Assembly (NCBI GenBank): GCA_900554925.1
Contig: USJG01000008.1
Location: forward strand, 1-31,519
DNA from: an uncultured Lachnospiraceae bacterium
GTDB taxonomy: Bacteria > Bacillota > Clostridia > Lachnospirales > Lachnospiraceae
Direction: 5' to 3'
DNA length: 31,519 bases
The translations under genes were made by a program, and so were the position numbers. Below, piece by piece: positions 24,070-31,519 of this stretch; position 1 is the stretch's first letter, and the number at the start of each line of letters is the position of its first letter. The notes under the pieces were generated by a model that saw only the letters and a list, made by a program, of their open reading frames with translations, had not been told where the DNA came from and did no database searches.

Positions 24070-24101
24070 TTGATTGGCTGAACGGATGCCCTATAGTTTT
24101 G

Positions 24102-24130
24102 TTGTCAATAAAAGAAGAAAGAGGTATAAT
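24102..24130 (+). promoter_or_regulatory. Sigma-A promoter of rsmF
   Basis: TTGTCA, 17-nt spacer, TATAAT, about 36 nt before the ATG. Confidence 0.75.
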
Positions 24131-24165
24131 AACGGTAAATTACGAATTCAGAGCGGAGAGTATCA

Positions 24166-25536
24166 ATGCTGCCACAACAGTTTTTGAACAGAATGGAAAA
24201 GATGCTGGGGGAAGAGTATCCGGATTTCCTTGCCAGCTATGACCATCCCAGATACCAGTCGCTGCGTGTTAATTTCCTTAAGGGAAGCAGCAGGGAGCTG
24301 GAAGAAAAGGTTTCTTTTCTGCAAGGCCCCGTGAGCTGGGCAGAGGGCGGATATTACTATAAGGAAGATGCGCGTCCTGGCAAACATCCTTTTCATGAGG
24401 CGGGGGTTTATTATATTCAGGAAGCAAGCGCCATGGCACCGGCAGTCTATCTTAAGCCCAGGCCGGGAGAGAGGATTTTGGATTTGTGTGCCGCCCCCGG
24501 CGGGAAAAGTACGCAGATAGGGGCAGCTTTAAAGGGCCAGGGGCTTCTCATCAGCAATGAAATCCATCCTCAGAGGGCAAAAATCTTATCAGAAAATATA
24601 GAGAGGATGGGGATACGTAATGCGCTGGTCATAAGTCATGAACCGGCATATTTGGCGGAGCGCTTTCCCTGTTATTTTGATAAGATCATGGTGGATGCAC
24701 CCTGTTCAGGGGAAGGGATGTTCCGCAAAAATGAGGAGGCTATGGAGGAATGGAGTCCTGAAAATGTGGAAATGTGTGCTCAAAGACAGGACGATATTCT
24801 GGAAAGTGCGGCAATTATGCTGCGTCCCGGCGGAAGATTGGTTTATTCTACCTGCACCTTTGCGCCGGAGGAAGATGAGGGAACTGTCAGCCGCTTTCTG
24901 AAAAAGCATCCGGAGTTTCAAATAGAAGAAGTATCAAAATATCCGGGAATGTCATCGGGAAGCAGCGCCTACCTGCAAAAGGAGGATGGGCGGGAGAACC
25001 TGCCCCTTGAAAATACCTTAAGGCTCTGGCCGCATAAGCTGAAAGGGGAAGGCCATTTTCTTGCAAGCCTTAGAAAGGAAGGACAGTTACCGGAAAAGGC
25101 AGATAGCCTTTATGGAGAGGAACAGGGGATTTCCCTTAAAGATTGTAAGGAATGGCAGGAATTTAAAAATCAGTATTTGAAAGTAGAATTATCCGGCGTG
25201 TATCTTAAGTTTGGGGATCAGTTGTATCTGGTACCGGAGAAAACCCCTTCTTTAAAAGGACTTAAGGTACTGCGTCCCGGACTTCATTTAGGAACCCTTA
25301 AGAAAAACAGATTTGAGCCCGCCCATGGACTGGCCCTTGCCTTAAGCCCCCGGGAAGTGACATACAGCATGGATCTTTCCATAGAAAATGCAGCCAGGTA
25401 TCTTACCGGACAGACCTTTGGGGCAGAAGGGGAAAAGGGCTGGTACCTGATTACCACCGGGGGATACAGCTTAGGCTGGGGAAAGCTGGCGGGCAATCTG
25501 ATGAAAAATCATTATCCCAGGGGACTTAGAAAATAA
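24166..25536 (+). CDS. rsmF: RsmF/RsmB-type 16S rRNA m5C methyltransferase
   Basis: This 456-residue NOL1/NOP2/Sun-family enzyme uses SAM to make 5-methylcytosine in 16S rRNA; the RsmF group modifies C1407 (E. coli numbering). The SAM site is ILDLCAAPGGKSTQI (about 105-119), then VDAPCSGEGMFRK with the first conserved Cys, and YSTCTFAPEED with the catalytic Cys. The YYIQEASAM block is a family mark. The C-terminal 150 residues, with SPREVTYSMDLS and YSLGWGKLAG, form the PUA-like RNA-binding domain seen in Gram-positive RsmF. The rRNA position is inferred from overall architecture. A short 33-nt gap leads to the TPR lipoprotein, so the two are probably co-transcribed. Confidence 0.9.
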   Translation: MLPQQFLNRMEKMLGEEYPDFLASYDHPRYQSLRVNFLKGSSRELEEKVSFLQGPVSWAEGGYYYKEDARPGKHPFHEAGVYYIQEASAMAPAVYLKPRPGERILDLCAAPGGKSTQIGAALKGQGLLISNEIHPQRAKILSENIERMGIRNALVISHEPAYLAERFPCYFDKIMVDAPCSGEGMFRKNEEAMEEWSPENVEMCAQRQDDILESAAIMLRPGGRLVYSTCTFAPEEDEGTVSRFLKKHPEFQIEEVSKYPGMSSGSSAYLQKEDGRENLPLENTLRLWPHKLKGEGHFLASLRKEGQLPEKADSLYGEEQGISLKDCKEWQEFKNQYLKVELSGVYLKFGDQLYLVPEKTPSLKGLKVLRPGLHLGTLKKNRFEPAHGLALALSPREVTYSMDLSIENAARYLTGQTFGAEGEKGWYLITTGGYSLGWGKLAGNLMKNHYPRGLRK

Positions 25537-25569
25537 GCTACATAGAAAAATGCAAAGAGGCATAACGGA

Positions 25570-26616
25570 ATGAAAAAAAGATTTTATGGGGCAGTACTTG
25601 CCATAATATTTATAATGCTGACTACTGGCTGTGGGATGCAGAATAAAAATGAAAACATAAGCGCGGGGATGGAGGCTGTAGCGGCGCTGGAATATGACAA
25701 CGCCCTTGTAAGCTTCGAGGCGGCCAGAGCTGCCGGTGAGGATGAAAGGCTGATCTGCCGGGGAGAAGGTCTTGCCTACATGGGAAAGACTATGTATGCC
25801 GAGGCGGCGGCAGCCTTTGAGGCAGCCCTTGCCTGCAGTGATGGAAGAATAAAAAATGTGGATTATGATGTGAATTATTATCTTGCGGCTGCCTATTACA
25901 AGCAGGGGGAGTCTGGCAAGGCGATTGATGTGTATAATGCCATTGTGGCATTAAAGCCCGGAGAAAGGGACGCTTATTATCTGCGGGGTGTAATTTATGC
26001 GCAGCAGGGCAGGCTGGACAGTGCCAAAGAAGACTTTGACAGGGCAGTTGCCCTGGATAGCACGGATTATGACAGGCTGATCGATATTTATGGAGTTCTG
26101 GCAGCCGAAGGTTACAAGGAAACCGGACAGGAGTATCTGAAGGCAGCTATGGATGCGGGAACCAAAAACATGACCAATTACGAAAAGGGCCGCATCTGTT
26201 ATTATCTGGAGGATTATGAAAATGCCAGAACCTATTTGGAAAAGGCGCGGGATGAGGGCGGATATGAAGCAGTGCTTTTCTTAGGGAAGACCTATGAGGC
26301 CCTTGGGGATAATAACTATGCGATCAGTGTATATAATACCTATTTAGAAAGCACAGAACCTAATCCCCAGGTGTTGAACCAGCTGGGACTGTGCAGAATG
26401 CAGACCGGTGATTATGAAGGCGCCCTGACTGCTTTTCAGAGTGCCATGAGTATAGAAGATAACGGAATGATGCAGGCGCTTAAGATGAATGAAATTATTG
26501 CTTATGAGAAACTTGGAGATTACAAGAAGGCGGCGGTGCTTATGGAAAGCTATCTAAAGACCTATCCCGATGATGAGGAAGCACAAAGAGAATATATTTT
26601 CCTGGAGACCAGATAA
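25570..26616 (+). CDS. TPR-repeat lipoprotein
   Basis: This 348-residue exported lipoprotein has signal MKKRFYGAVLAIIFIMLTTG with the lipobox Cys in LTTGC. The body is a run of tetratricopeptide repeats, seen by recurring A..YK.GE...AI..Y...., for example YLAAAYYKQGESGKAIDVYN, YYLRGVIYAQQGRLDSAKED, LFLGKTYEALGDNNYAISVY and NQLGLCRMQTGDYEGALTAF. There are about seven to eight repeats. TPR lipoproteins act as protein-binding scaffolds at the outer face of the membrane; the partner is unknown. It lies just downstream of rsmF, with GAGGC before the ATG. Its stop codon sits at the edge of the NrdR-box hairpin, which probably ends its transcript. Confidence 0.9.
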   Translation: MKKRFYGAVLAIIFIMLTTGCGMQNKNENISAGMEAVAALEYDNALVSFEAARAAGEDERLICRGEGLAYMGKTMYAEAAAAFEAALACSDGRIKNVDYDVNYYLAAAYYKQGESGKAIDVYNAIVALKPGERDAYYLRGVIYAQQGRLDSAKEDFDRAVALDSTDYDRLIDIYGVLAAEGYKETGQEYLKAAMDAGTKNMTNYEKGRICYYLEDYENARTYLEKARDEGGYEAVLFLGKTYEALGDNNYAISVYNTYLESTEPNPQVLNQLGLCRMQTGDYEGALTAFQSAMSIEDNGMMQALKMNEIIAYEKLGDYKKAAVLMESYLKTYPDDEEAQREYIFLETR

Positions 26617-26675
26617 AAAACACACAATATATTATGTTAATGATATTATGTTAACACAATATATTGTGTTTTTTA
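26615..26675. terminator. Terminator-like hairpin formed by the two NrdR boxes
   Basis: An A-run plus CACACAATATATTATGTTAA pairs with TGTTAACACAATATATTGTG plus a T-run, giving a long AT-rich stem with a small loop around 26641-26648. With A-run and T-run on either side, it can terminate the TPR gene transcript as well as carry the operators. Confidence 0.6.
26622..26669 (+). promoter_or_regulatory. Tandem NrdR boxes upstream of nrdD
   Basis: ACACAATATATTATGT (26622-26637) and the perfect palindrome ACACAATATATTGTGT (26654-26669) match the NrdR-box consensus acaCwAtATaTwGtgt. Their centres are 32 bp apart, three helical turns, the usual pairing for NrdR. They lie directly upstream of the -35, so dATP-dependent repression of nrdD by NrdR is expected. 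No nrdR gene is visible in the window. Confidence 0.85.
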
Positions 26676-26704
26676 TTGACTTTTATTTTAGGCAATGTTA
26701 CACT
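26676..26704 (+). promoter_or_regulatory. Promoter of nrdD
   Basis: TTGACT, 17-nt spacer, TACACT, beginning 6 bp after the second NrdR box and about 40 nt before the start codon. Confidence 0.7.
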
Positions 26705-26742
26705 TTGAATATGCAGTGTTTTGAATTGAAGGGGGTTTACGA

Positions 26743-29136
26743 ATGTTTCAGGTAATCAAAAGAGAAGGGGACGTGGCAGATTTTACATTGACGAAGATCA
26801 GCGATGCAATCATGAAAGCGTTCAATGCCACAGACGTACAGTATAACAATGATGTGGTGGACCTGCTGGCGCTTCGTGTGACGGCAGATTTTCAGTCAAA
26901 AGTAAAGGACGACTGCATCCACGTGGAAGAGATACAGGACAGTGTGGAGAAGGTTTTGGAACAGACCGGATATGCGGAAGCTGCCAAAGCCTACATTTTA
27001 TACCGTAAGCAGCGTGAAAAGCTGCGTACCATGAAATCAACGATTCTGGATTATAAGGACGTGGTCAACAGCTATGTAAAGGTAGAAGACTGGAGAGTAA
27101 AAGAAAATTCCACTGTTACCTATTCAGTAGGCGGTCTGATCCTCAGCAATTCAGGCGCAGTGACGGCTAACTACTGGCTCTCTGAAATTTATGATCAGGA
27201 AATTGCCCAGGCCCATAGAAATGCAGATATTCACATTCATGATCTGTCTATGCTTACCGGATACTGCGCAGGCTGGTCATTAAAGCAGCTGATCACGGAG
27301 GGCCTTGGGGGCATTACAGGGAAGATTACCTCCGCACCGGCAGCACATTTATCAGTGCTGTGTAATCAGATGGTAAACTTCCTGGGAATCATGCAGAACG
27401 AGTGGGCAGGCGCACAGGCATTTTCTTCCTTTGATACCTATTTGGCGCCCTTTGTCAAGGCGGATGATCTTTCCTATAAGGAAGTGAAGAAATGTATAGA
27501 GGCGTTTATTTATGGAGTAAATACCCCCAGCCGCTGGGGAACACAGGCGCCTTTTTCCAATATTACCCTTGACTGGACAGTTCCCGGGGATCTGGCGGAG
27601 CTTCCTGCCATTGTGGGCGGTAAGGAAATGGACTTTAAGTATAAGGACTGCAAGAAGGAAATGGATATGATCAATAAGGCCTTTATTGAGACCATGATCG
27701 AGGGGGATGCCAATGGCAGAGGCTTCCAGTACCCGATTCCTACTTATTCCATTACCAGAGACTTTGACTGGTCAGACACGGAAAATAATCGGTTATTATT
27801 TGAAATGACCGCGAAATATGGAACACCTTATTTTTCTAACTATATAAATTCCGATATGGAGCCCAGTGACGTGCGCAGCATGTGCTGCCGCTTAAGGCTG
27901 GATCTGCGGGAGCTTCGCAAAAAGACCGGCGGATATTTTGGCTCAGGAGAAAGTACCGGAAGCGTGGGCGTAGTTACCATCAATATGCCCAGGATTGCTT
28001 ATCTTTCACAGGATAAGGACGACTTTTTCAGACGCCTTAATAAGATGATGGATATTGCCGCAAGATCGCTGAAAATGAAGCGGGATGTAATCACCCGTCT
28101 TTTAAATGAGGGGCTTTATCCTTATACCAAACGCTATCTGGGAACCTTTGACAATCATTTTTCTACCATTGGATTGATTGGTATGAATGAGGTTGGTTTA
28201 AATGCCAACTGGCTTCGTGCAGATATGACGGATAAGCGTACCCAGGAATTTACCAAAGAAGTGTTAAACCACATGCGCGCCCGCCTTTCCGATTATCAGC
28301 AGCAGTATGGCGATCTTTATAATCTGGAGGCGACACCTGCGGAAAGCACTACCTACCGGCTGGCAAAGCATGACAAGAAGAAATGGCCCGCGATCAAAAC
28401 CGCAGGCAAATTTGGCGATACGCCTTATTACACCAATTCTTCTCATCTGCCGGTGGACTTTTCAGAGGATATTTTTGATGCGCTGGATATTCAGGATGAA
28501 CTGCAGACCCTGTACACTTCCGGAACTGTGTTCCACGCGTTTTTAGGGGAAAAACTTCCTGACTGGAAAGCGGCAGCAGACCTCATAAGAACTATTGCGG
28601 AAAATTATAAGCTGCCTTATTATACCTTGTCGCCTACCTACTCTATTTGTAAGGAGCACGGCTATCTGGCAGGAGAGCAGAAGACCTGCCCCCACTGCGG
28701 TAAGATGACGGAGGTTTACAGCCGCATTACCGGTTATTACAGACCGGTACAGAACTGGAATGACGGTAAGCTCCAGGAATACGCAAACCGAAAGACTTAT
28801 AACATTTCAAAGTCTGTTTTAAAAAGGCCAGTTGTGAGTATGGTTACTTTGTCAGACTATGAGGAACCTAAGGCATCTGTCTCAGTTAAAGCGCCGCAGG
28901 ATATTGCTTATCTGTTTACCACCAGGACCTGTCCTAACTGTAAGCTGGCAAAAGAATATTTAAAGAATTATAAATATGTGCTGATCGATGCGGAAGAAAA
29001 CATGGAACTGGCACAGAAATATGGAATTATGCAGGCACCCACGTTAGTGGTTGTAAATGGAGACTCCTTTAAGAAATATGTAAATGCATCCAGGATCAGG
29101 CAATTTGCGGAAAGTCTGAAAGAAGTACTTGTCTGA
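26743..29136 (+). CDS. nrdD: Anaerobic ribonucleoside-triphosphate reductase (class III) with fused C-terminal redoxin
   Basis: This 797-residue oxygen-sensitive glycyl-radical enzyme reduces ribonucleotides to deoxyribonucleotides. Residues 1-95 are an ATP-cone (VIKREGDVADFTLTKISDAI), giving dATP/ATP control of activity. The catalytic barrel follows, with conserved Cys381/382 in SMCCRLRLDL. The zinc site uses C636 and C649PHC652, then the glycyl-radical loop RITGYY, with G664 as the likely radical site. From about 720 a thioredoxin/NrdH-like domain has C730PNC733 and a cis-Pro in QAPTLVVV, an apparent built-in reductant domain. The activase gene nrdG usually follows but is not here: pyrF comes next after 47 nt. 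Ribosome site GGGGG precedes the ATG; control is by the NrdR boxes. Confidence 0.95.
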   Translation: MFQVIKREGDVADFTLTKISDAIMKAFNATDVQYNNDVVDLLALRVTADFQSKVKDDCIHVEEIQDSVEKVLEQTGYAEAAKAYILYRKQREKLRTMKSTILDYKDVVNSYVKVEDWRVKENSTVTYSVGGLILSNSGAVTANYWLSEIYDQEIAQAHRNADIHIHDLSMLTGYCAGWSLKQLITEGLGGITGKITSAPAAHLSVLCNQMVNFLGIMQNEWAGAQAFSSFDTYLAPFVKADDLSYKEVKKCIEAFIYGVNTPSRWGTQAPFSNITLDWTVPGDLAELPAIVGGKEMDFKYKDCKKEMDMINKAFIETMIEGDANGRGFQYPIPTYSITRDFDWSDTENNRLLFEMTAKYGTPYFSNYINSDMEPSDVRSMCCRLRLDLRELRKKTGGYFGSGESTGSVGVVTINMPRIAYLSQDKDDFFRRLNKMMDIAARSLKMKRDVITRLLNEGLYPYTKRYLGTFDNHFSTIGLIGMNEVGLNANWLRADMTDKRTQEFTKEVLNHMRARLSDYQQQYGDLYNLEATPAESTTYRLAKHDKKKWPAIKTAGKFGDTPYYTNSSHLPVDFSEDIFDALDIQDELQTLYTSGTVFHAFLGEKLPDWKAAADLIRTIAENYKLPYYTLSPTYSICKEHGYLAGEQKTCPHCGKMTEVYSRITGYYRPVQNWNDGKLQEYANRKTYNISKSVLKRPVVSMVTLSDYEEPKASVSVKAPQDIAYLFTTRTCPNCKLAKEYLKNYKYVLIDAEENMELAQKYGIMQAPTLVVVNGDSFKKYVNASRIRQFAESLKEVLV

Positions 29137-29183
29137 AAATGGCGACAGTTAGAATCAAGGAATAAAAATACAGGAGGTTTGCT

Positions 29184-30119
29184 ATGATCAACAAACTGAT
29201 AAATAAAATTAAGGCAACCGGTGCTCCCGTTGTAGTTGGCTTAGACCCTATGATGAAGTTCGTTCCGGAGCATATTCAGAAAAAGGCATTTTCTGAGTTC
29301 GGCGAGACTTTGGAGGGGGCTGCCCAGGCAATCTGGCAGTATAATAAAGAAATCGTTGATAATATTTACGATATTATTCCAGCAGTAAAGCCCCAGATTG
29401 CCATGTATGAGCAGTTCGGCATTCCCGGTCTTATGGCCTTTAAGAAAACGGTAGATTACTGTAAGGAAAAAGATTTAGTAGTGATGGGCGATATTAAGAG
29501 AGGAGATATTGGTTCCACATCAGAAGCTTACGCGGTAGGACATCTTGGAAAGGTGCAGGTGGGAAGCAAGTCTTATTATGGCTTTGATGAAGATTTCGCC
29601 ACGGTAAATCCTTATTTTGGCTCCGATGGAGTAAAGCCCTTTATCAAGGTTTGTAAGGAGGAAAACAAGGGCCTGTTCATTCTGGTTAAGACCTCCAATC
29701 CCAGCAGCGGCGAGTTTCAGGACCGCCTGATCTCAGATGCGGATAACAGGCCGCTTTATGAGATAGTTGGCGAGCAGGTTGCCAGGTGGGGAGAAGAGCA
29801 TATGGGAGATTCCTACAGCTATATTGGTGCAGTAGTAGGCGCTACCTACCCTGAAATGGGGAAGATTCTCCGTAAGATCATGCCTAAGAACTACATTCTG
29901 GTGCCTGGCTATGGCGCCCAGGGCGGTAAGGGCGCCGACCTTGTACACTTCTTTAATGAGGATGGATTAGGTGCTATCGTTAACTCTTCAAGAGGTATTA
30001 TTGCAGCATATCAGCAGGAAAAATACGCTTCCTTTGGAGCAGAGCATTTTGGTGAAGCGGCAAGGGCAGCAGTGGAGGATATGAGAAAAGACATTGCAGA
30101 TGCGCTTGCAGCACGGTAA
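29184..30119 (+). CDS. pyrF: Orotidine 5'-phosphate decarboxylase (long form)
   Basis: This 311-residue TIM-barrel enzyme converts OMP to UMP, the last step of UMP synthesis. The active-site block VVMGDIKRGDIGSTSEAYA holds the Lys/Asp set of the family. GLDPMMKFVP near the start and VNPYFGSDGVKPF in the middle mark the longer type 2 group (about 270-310 residues). LVPGYGAQGGKGADL and IVNSSRGI are the phosphate-binding end. A strong AGGAGG ribosome site lies 8 nt before the ATG. It is followed by pyrE after 20 nt, so the pair makes UMP from orotate. Possible readthrough from nrdD would link pyrimidine and deoxynucleotide supply. Confidence 0.96.
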   Translation: MINKLINKIKATGAPVVVGLDPMMKFVPEHIQKKAFSEFGETLEGAAQAIWQYNKEIVDNIYDIIPAVKPQIAMYEQFGIPGLMAFKKTVDYCKEKDLVVMGDIKRGDIGSTSEAYAVGHLGKVQVGSKSYYGFDEDFATVNPYFGSDGVKPFIKVCKEENKGLFILVKTSNPSSGEFQDRLISDADNRPLYEIVGEQVARWGEEHMGDSYSYIGAVVGATYPEMGKILRKIMPKNYILVPGYGAQGGKGADLVHFFNEDGLGAIVNSSRGIIAAYQQEKYASFGAEHFGEAARAAVEDMRKDIADALAAR

Positions 30120-30139
30120 ATCAGGAGGTCTTAGATAAG

Positions 30140-30817
30140 ATGGAAAGTTACAAGCAGGAATTTATTGAGTTTATGGTGGACAGCCAGGTGCTTAAATTTG
30201 GCGAATTTACATTAAAAAGCGGAAGAAAATCTCCGTTTTTCATGAATGCAGGCGGATATGTGACCGGTACCCAGCTTTTAAAGCTGGGCGAATACTATGC
30301 AAAGGCGATCCATGATAATTATGGGCTTGATTTTGATGTGCTTTTTGGGCCTGCTTATAAGGGAATCCCCCTTTCTGTAGCAACCACAATAGCGATCAGC
30401 AGCCTGTATGGAAAAGAGGTGCGTTACTGCTCCAACCGTAAAGAAGTTAAGGATCACGGAGATACCGGAATTTTGCTTGGCAGCAAGCTGAAAGACGGAG
30501 ACAGGGTCGTGATCATTGAGGACGTAACTACCTCCGGCAAATCTATTGAGGAAACATATCCCATTATCAAGGCACAGGCAGATGTGGAAATCAAGGGACT
30601 TATGGTTTCCCTAAACCGTATGGAAAAGGGATTAAAGGGCAATAAGGGAGCTCTTGAGGAAATCAGGGAAGAATATGGCTTTGAGACCAGCGCAATTGTA
30701 AATATGCGAGAGGTTGTGGAATATCTTTATAACAGACCTTACAAGGGACAGGTTTATATTGATGATACGATTAAAAATGCAATTGATGCATATTATAAAC
30801 AGTATGGAGCACAGTAA
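30140..30817 (+). CDS. pyrE: Orotate phosphoribosyltransferase
   Basis: This 225-residue enzyme joins orotate and PRPP to give OMP, which PyrF then decarboxylates. The PRPP-binding motif is VVIIEDVTTSGKSIEET (about 128-144). The loop VRYCSNRKEVKDHGDTG carries the catalytic Lys residues, and FTLKSGRKSPFFMNAG is the N-terminal family block. LFGPAYKGIPLS matches the substrate loop. AGGAGG precedes the ATG by about 9 nt. It lies in an operon with pyrF and is followed after 26 nt by a tiny membrane protein gene. Confidence 0.96.
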   Translation: MESYKQEFIEFMVDSQVLKFGEFTLKSGRKSPFFMNAGGYVTGTQLLKLGEYYAKAIHDNYGLDFDVLFGPAYKGIPLSVATTIAISSLYGKEVRYCSNRKEVKDHGDTGILLGSKLKDGDRVVIIEDVTTSGKSIEETYPIIKAQADVEIKGLMVSLNRMEKGLKGNKGALEEIREEYGFETSAIVNMREVVEYLYNRPYKGQVYIDDTIKNAIDAYYKQYGAQ

Positions 30818-30843
30818 ATGGTGATTTTGAAAGGAGCATCCAC

Positions 30844-30996
30844 ATGGAGGAAAAAGTTTATAAGACCATGAGCGGGGCAGGTGCAATGAATATTGCAGTG
30901 GGAGTTGTGACTTTAGTGACAGGGATTGTCTGCGGGATATTGATGATTATTGGCGGTGCCAAGCTGCTGGCAGGTAAGTCGAAAATTTTATTTTAA
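30844..30996 (+). CDS. Small 50-residue membrane protein
   Basis: The ATG at 30844 has an excellent ribosome site, AAAGGAG, 7 nt upstream, and opens a 50-codon frame ending in TAA at 30994-30996. The product has a short polar N-terminus (MEEKVYKTMSGAGAMN) and one long hydrophobic, Gly-rich segment (about residues 17-40) followed by a basic tail (LLAGKSKILF), typical of a small single-pass membrane protein. It begins 26 nt after pyrE and ends just before an intrinsic terminator, so it is the last gene of the pyr transcript. I do not recognise its family, and no function can be assigned. Confidence 0.7.
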   Translation: MEEKVYKTMSGAGAMNIAVGVVTLVTGIVCGILMIIGGAKLLAGKSKILF

Positions 30997-30999
30997 CGG

Positions 31000-31031
31000 A
31001 AGGGCATTTCTGGAAACAGGGATGCCTTTTT
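31000..31031 (+). terminator. Intrinsic terminator after the pyrFE operon
   Basis: AAGGGCAT (31000-31007) pairs with ATGCCTTT (31022-31029) with one G-U pair. A 14-nt loop separates the arms, and the T-run continues to 31031. It begins 3 nt after the stop codon of the 50-residue gene. Confidence 0.75.
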
Positions 31032-31088
31032 CTGCCAGACGTAATAAGCCGGGCAGAAAATGTAAAAGAGAAAGGAAGTAAACCACAG

Positions 31089-31412
31089 GTGGTAAGATCA
31101 AAAGGATATATTTTTACAAATAAAAAGCACTCAGAAAGAGGAATTATGTCAACCATTTTGGGGGTGCTGGCCAATATTACCCTGGGAACAGCCGTTTATC
31201 TGTCCTATTTAAACAAAGGGGCAGTTTCGGCCCGGTATGGAGCGGCGGCGCTGCTGGCGGTGATTTTTATGATCACAGGAATCATACTGGGCCTGTGGTC
31301 GGTTACAGAAAGAGAAAAGTTTAAACTGTTTACAGTACTGGGAATTACTGTGAATGTACTGGCTTTTGGCTTACTTAGCATTATTCTGTTCGCAGGGGCA
31401 TACATAGATTGA
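31089..31412 (+). CDS. Small three-helix membrane protein, possibly DUF6142-like
   Basis: The protein has 107 residues with a polar N-terminus (FTNKKHSERG) followed by three hydrophobic segments at about 20-42, 50-72 and 80-104. The KKHS...G N-terminal mark recalls the small Lachnospiraceae membrane family DUF6142, but I am unsure. The GTG at 31089 with an upstream AAAGGAAG is used because it keeps that polar block; an ATG at 31146 with GAGG is an alternative that would remove it. It is separated from the pyr operon by a terminator and ends in a hairpin overlapping its stop codon. No function can be assigned. Confidence 0.65.
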   Translation: MVRSKGYIFTNKKHSERGIMSTILGVLANITLGTAVYLSYLNKGAVSARYGAAALLAVIFMITGIILGLWSVTEREKFKLFTVLGITVNVLAFGLLSIILFAGAYID

Positions 31413-31430
31413 AGCTTTCAATCTATTTTA
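31405..31430 (+). terminator. Intrinsic terminator overlapping the stop codon
   Basis: TAGATTGAA (31405-31413), loop GCT, TTCAATCTA (31417-31425), then TTTT. The TGA stop lies inside the left arm. Confidence 0.75.
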
Positions 31431-31470
31431 TATAACAGGAAATTCCTTCGGAACCTCCTGTTATATAAAA
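31426..31470. terminator. Second, bidirectional hairpin at the window end
   Basis: A perfect 14-bp stem, TTTTATATAACAGG (31426-31439) with CCTGTTATATAAAA (31457-31470), encloses a smaller TTCC-TTC-GGAA hairpin. It abuts the previous terminator and could act for a gene entering from the right. Confidence 0.65.
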
Positions 31471-31519
31471 AGCCCTCCGGGCGGGATGCGCTTCTCGCGG
31501 AGAGGTAGTTATGCATACG

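Noticed and set aside
26615..26675. Repeat pair as a CRISPR or transposon end
   Set aside because: The two units match NrdR boxes with three-turn spacing next to the nrdD promoter, which fully explains them.

Overview
The window looks like a chromosome segment of a strictly anaerobic, gut-type Clostridia, most likely Lachnospiraceae. The reasons are Shine-Dalgarno-rich Gram-positive gene starts, anaerobic ribonucleotide reductase as the visible RNR, a cobalamin-riboswitch-controlled anaerobic cobaltochelatase, two lipoproteins with Gram-positive lipoboxes in one operon, and moderate GC in the core genes. No rRNA, tRNA or CRISPR array was seen. The species cannot be fixed from this sequence alone.

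Layout. 1-1.8 kb: a 5'-truncated larE, a minus-strand GNAT acetyltransferase and an Rrf2/IscR-type regulator. 1.8-7.7 kb: a promoter, a cobalamin riboswitch, three hairpins with T-runs, a 150-bp near-palindrome, then a four-gene operon: lipoprotein CbiK-type cobaltochelatase with extra C-terminal domains, lipoprotein substrate-binding protein, FecCD/BtuC permease, and an ABC ATPase with a C-terminal extension. This looks like a B12-repressed corrinoid, tetrapyrrole or cobalt acquisition unit. 7.8-12.4 kb: a degenerate-GGDEF/EAL/PAS protein, aspS, and bioY behind two BirA-type operators. 12.5-13.8 kb: an IS91-like (HUH/Y2) transposase.

13.9-20.5 kb: a visibly AT-rich island with five same-strand genes: C5-cytosine DNA methyltransferase, ParB/Srx-fold protein, SNF2-family helicase, a DUF3883-type PD-(D/E)XK nuclease candidate, and a Vsr-like endonuclease. 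The first four overlap at their ends (32, 1 and 26 nt), so they form one transcription-translation unit. The set does not match the gene content of DISARM, BREX, Dnd or Dpd as I know them. It is the best candidate here for a little-described defence (modification plus ATP-dependent restriction) system. It is followed by a frameshifted Schlafen/AlbA_2-type ATP-binding gene.

22-31.5 kb: core genes resume: azlC-azlD, convergent degV, rsmF, a TPR lipoprotein, nrdD behind two NrdR boxes (which also form a terminator-like hairpin), pyrF-pyrE, a 50-residue membrane protein missed by ordinary length cut-offs, and a small three-helix membrane protein ending in two strong hairpins.

All functions are inferred from recognisable motifs and gene context by eye. 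No database search was run.
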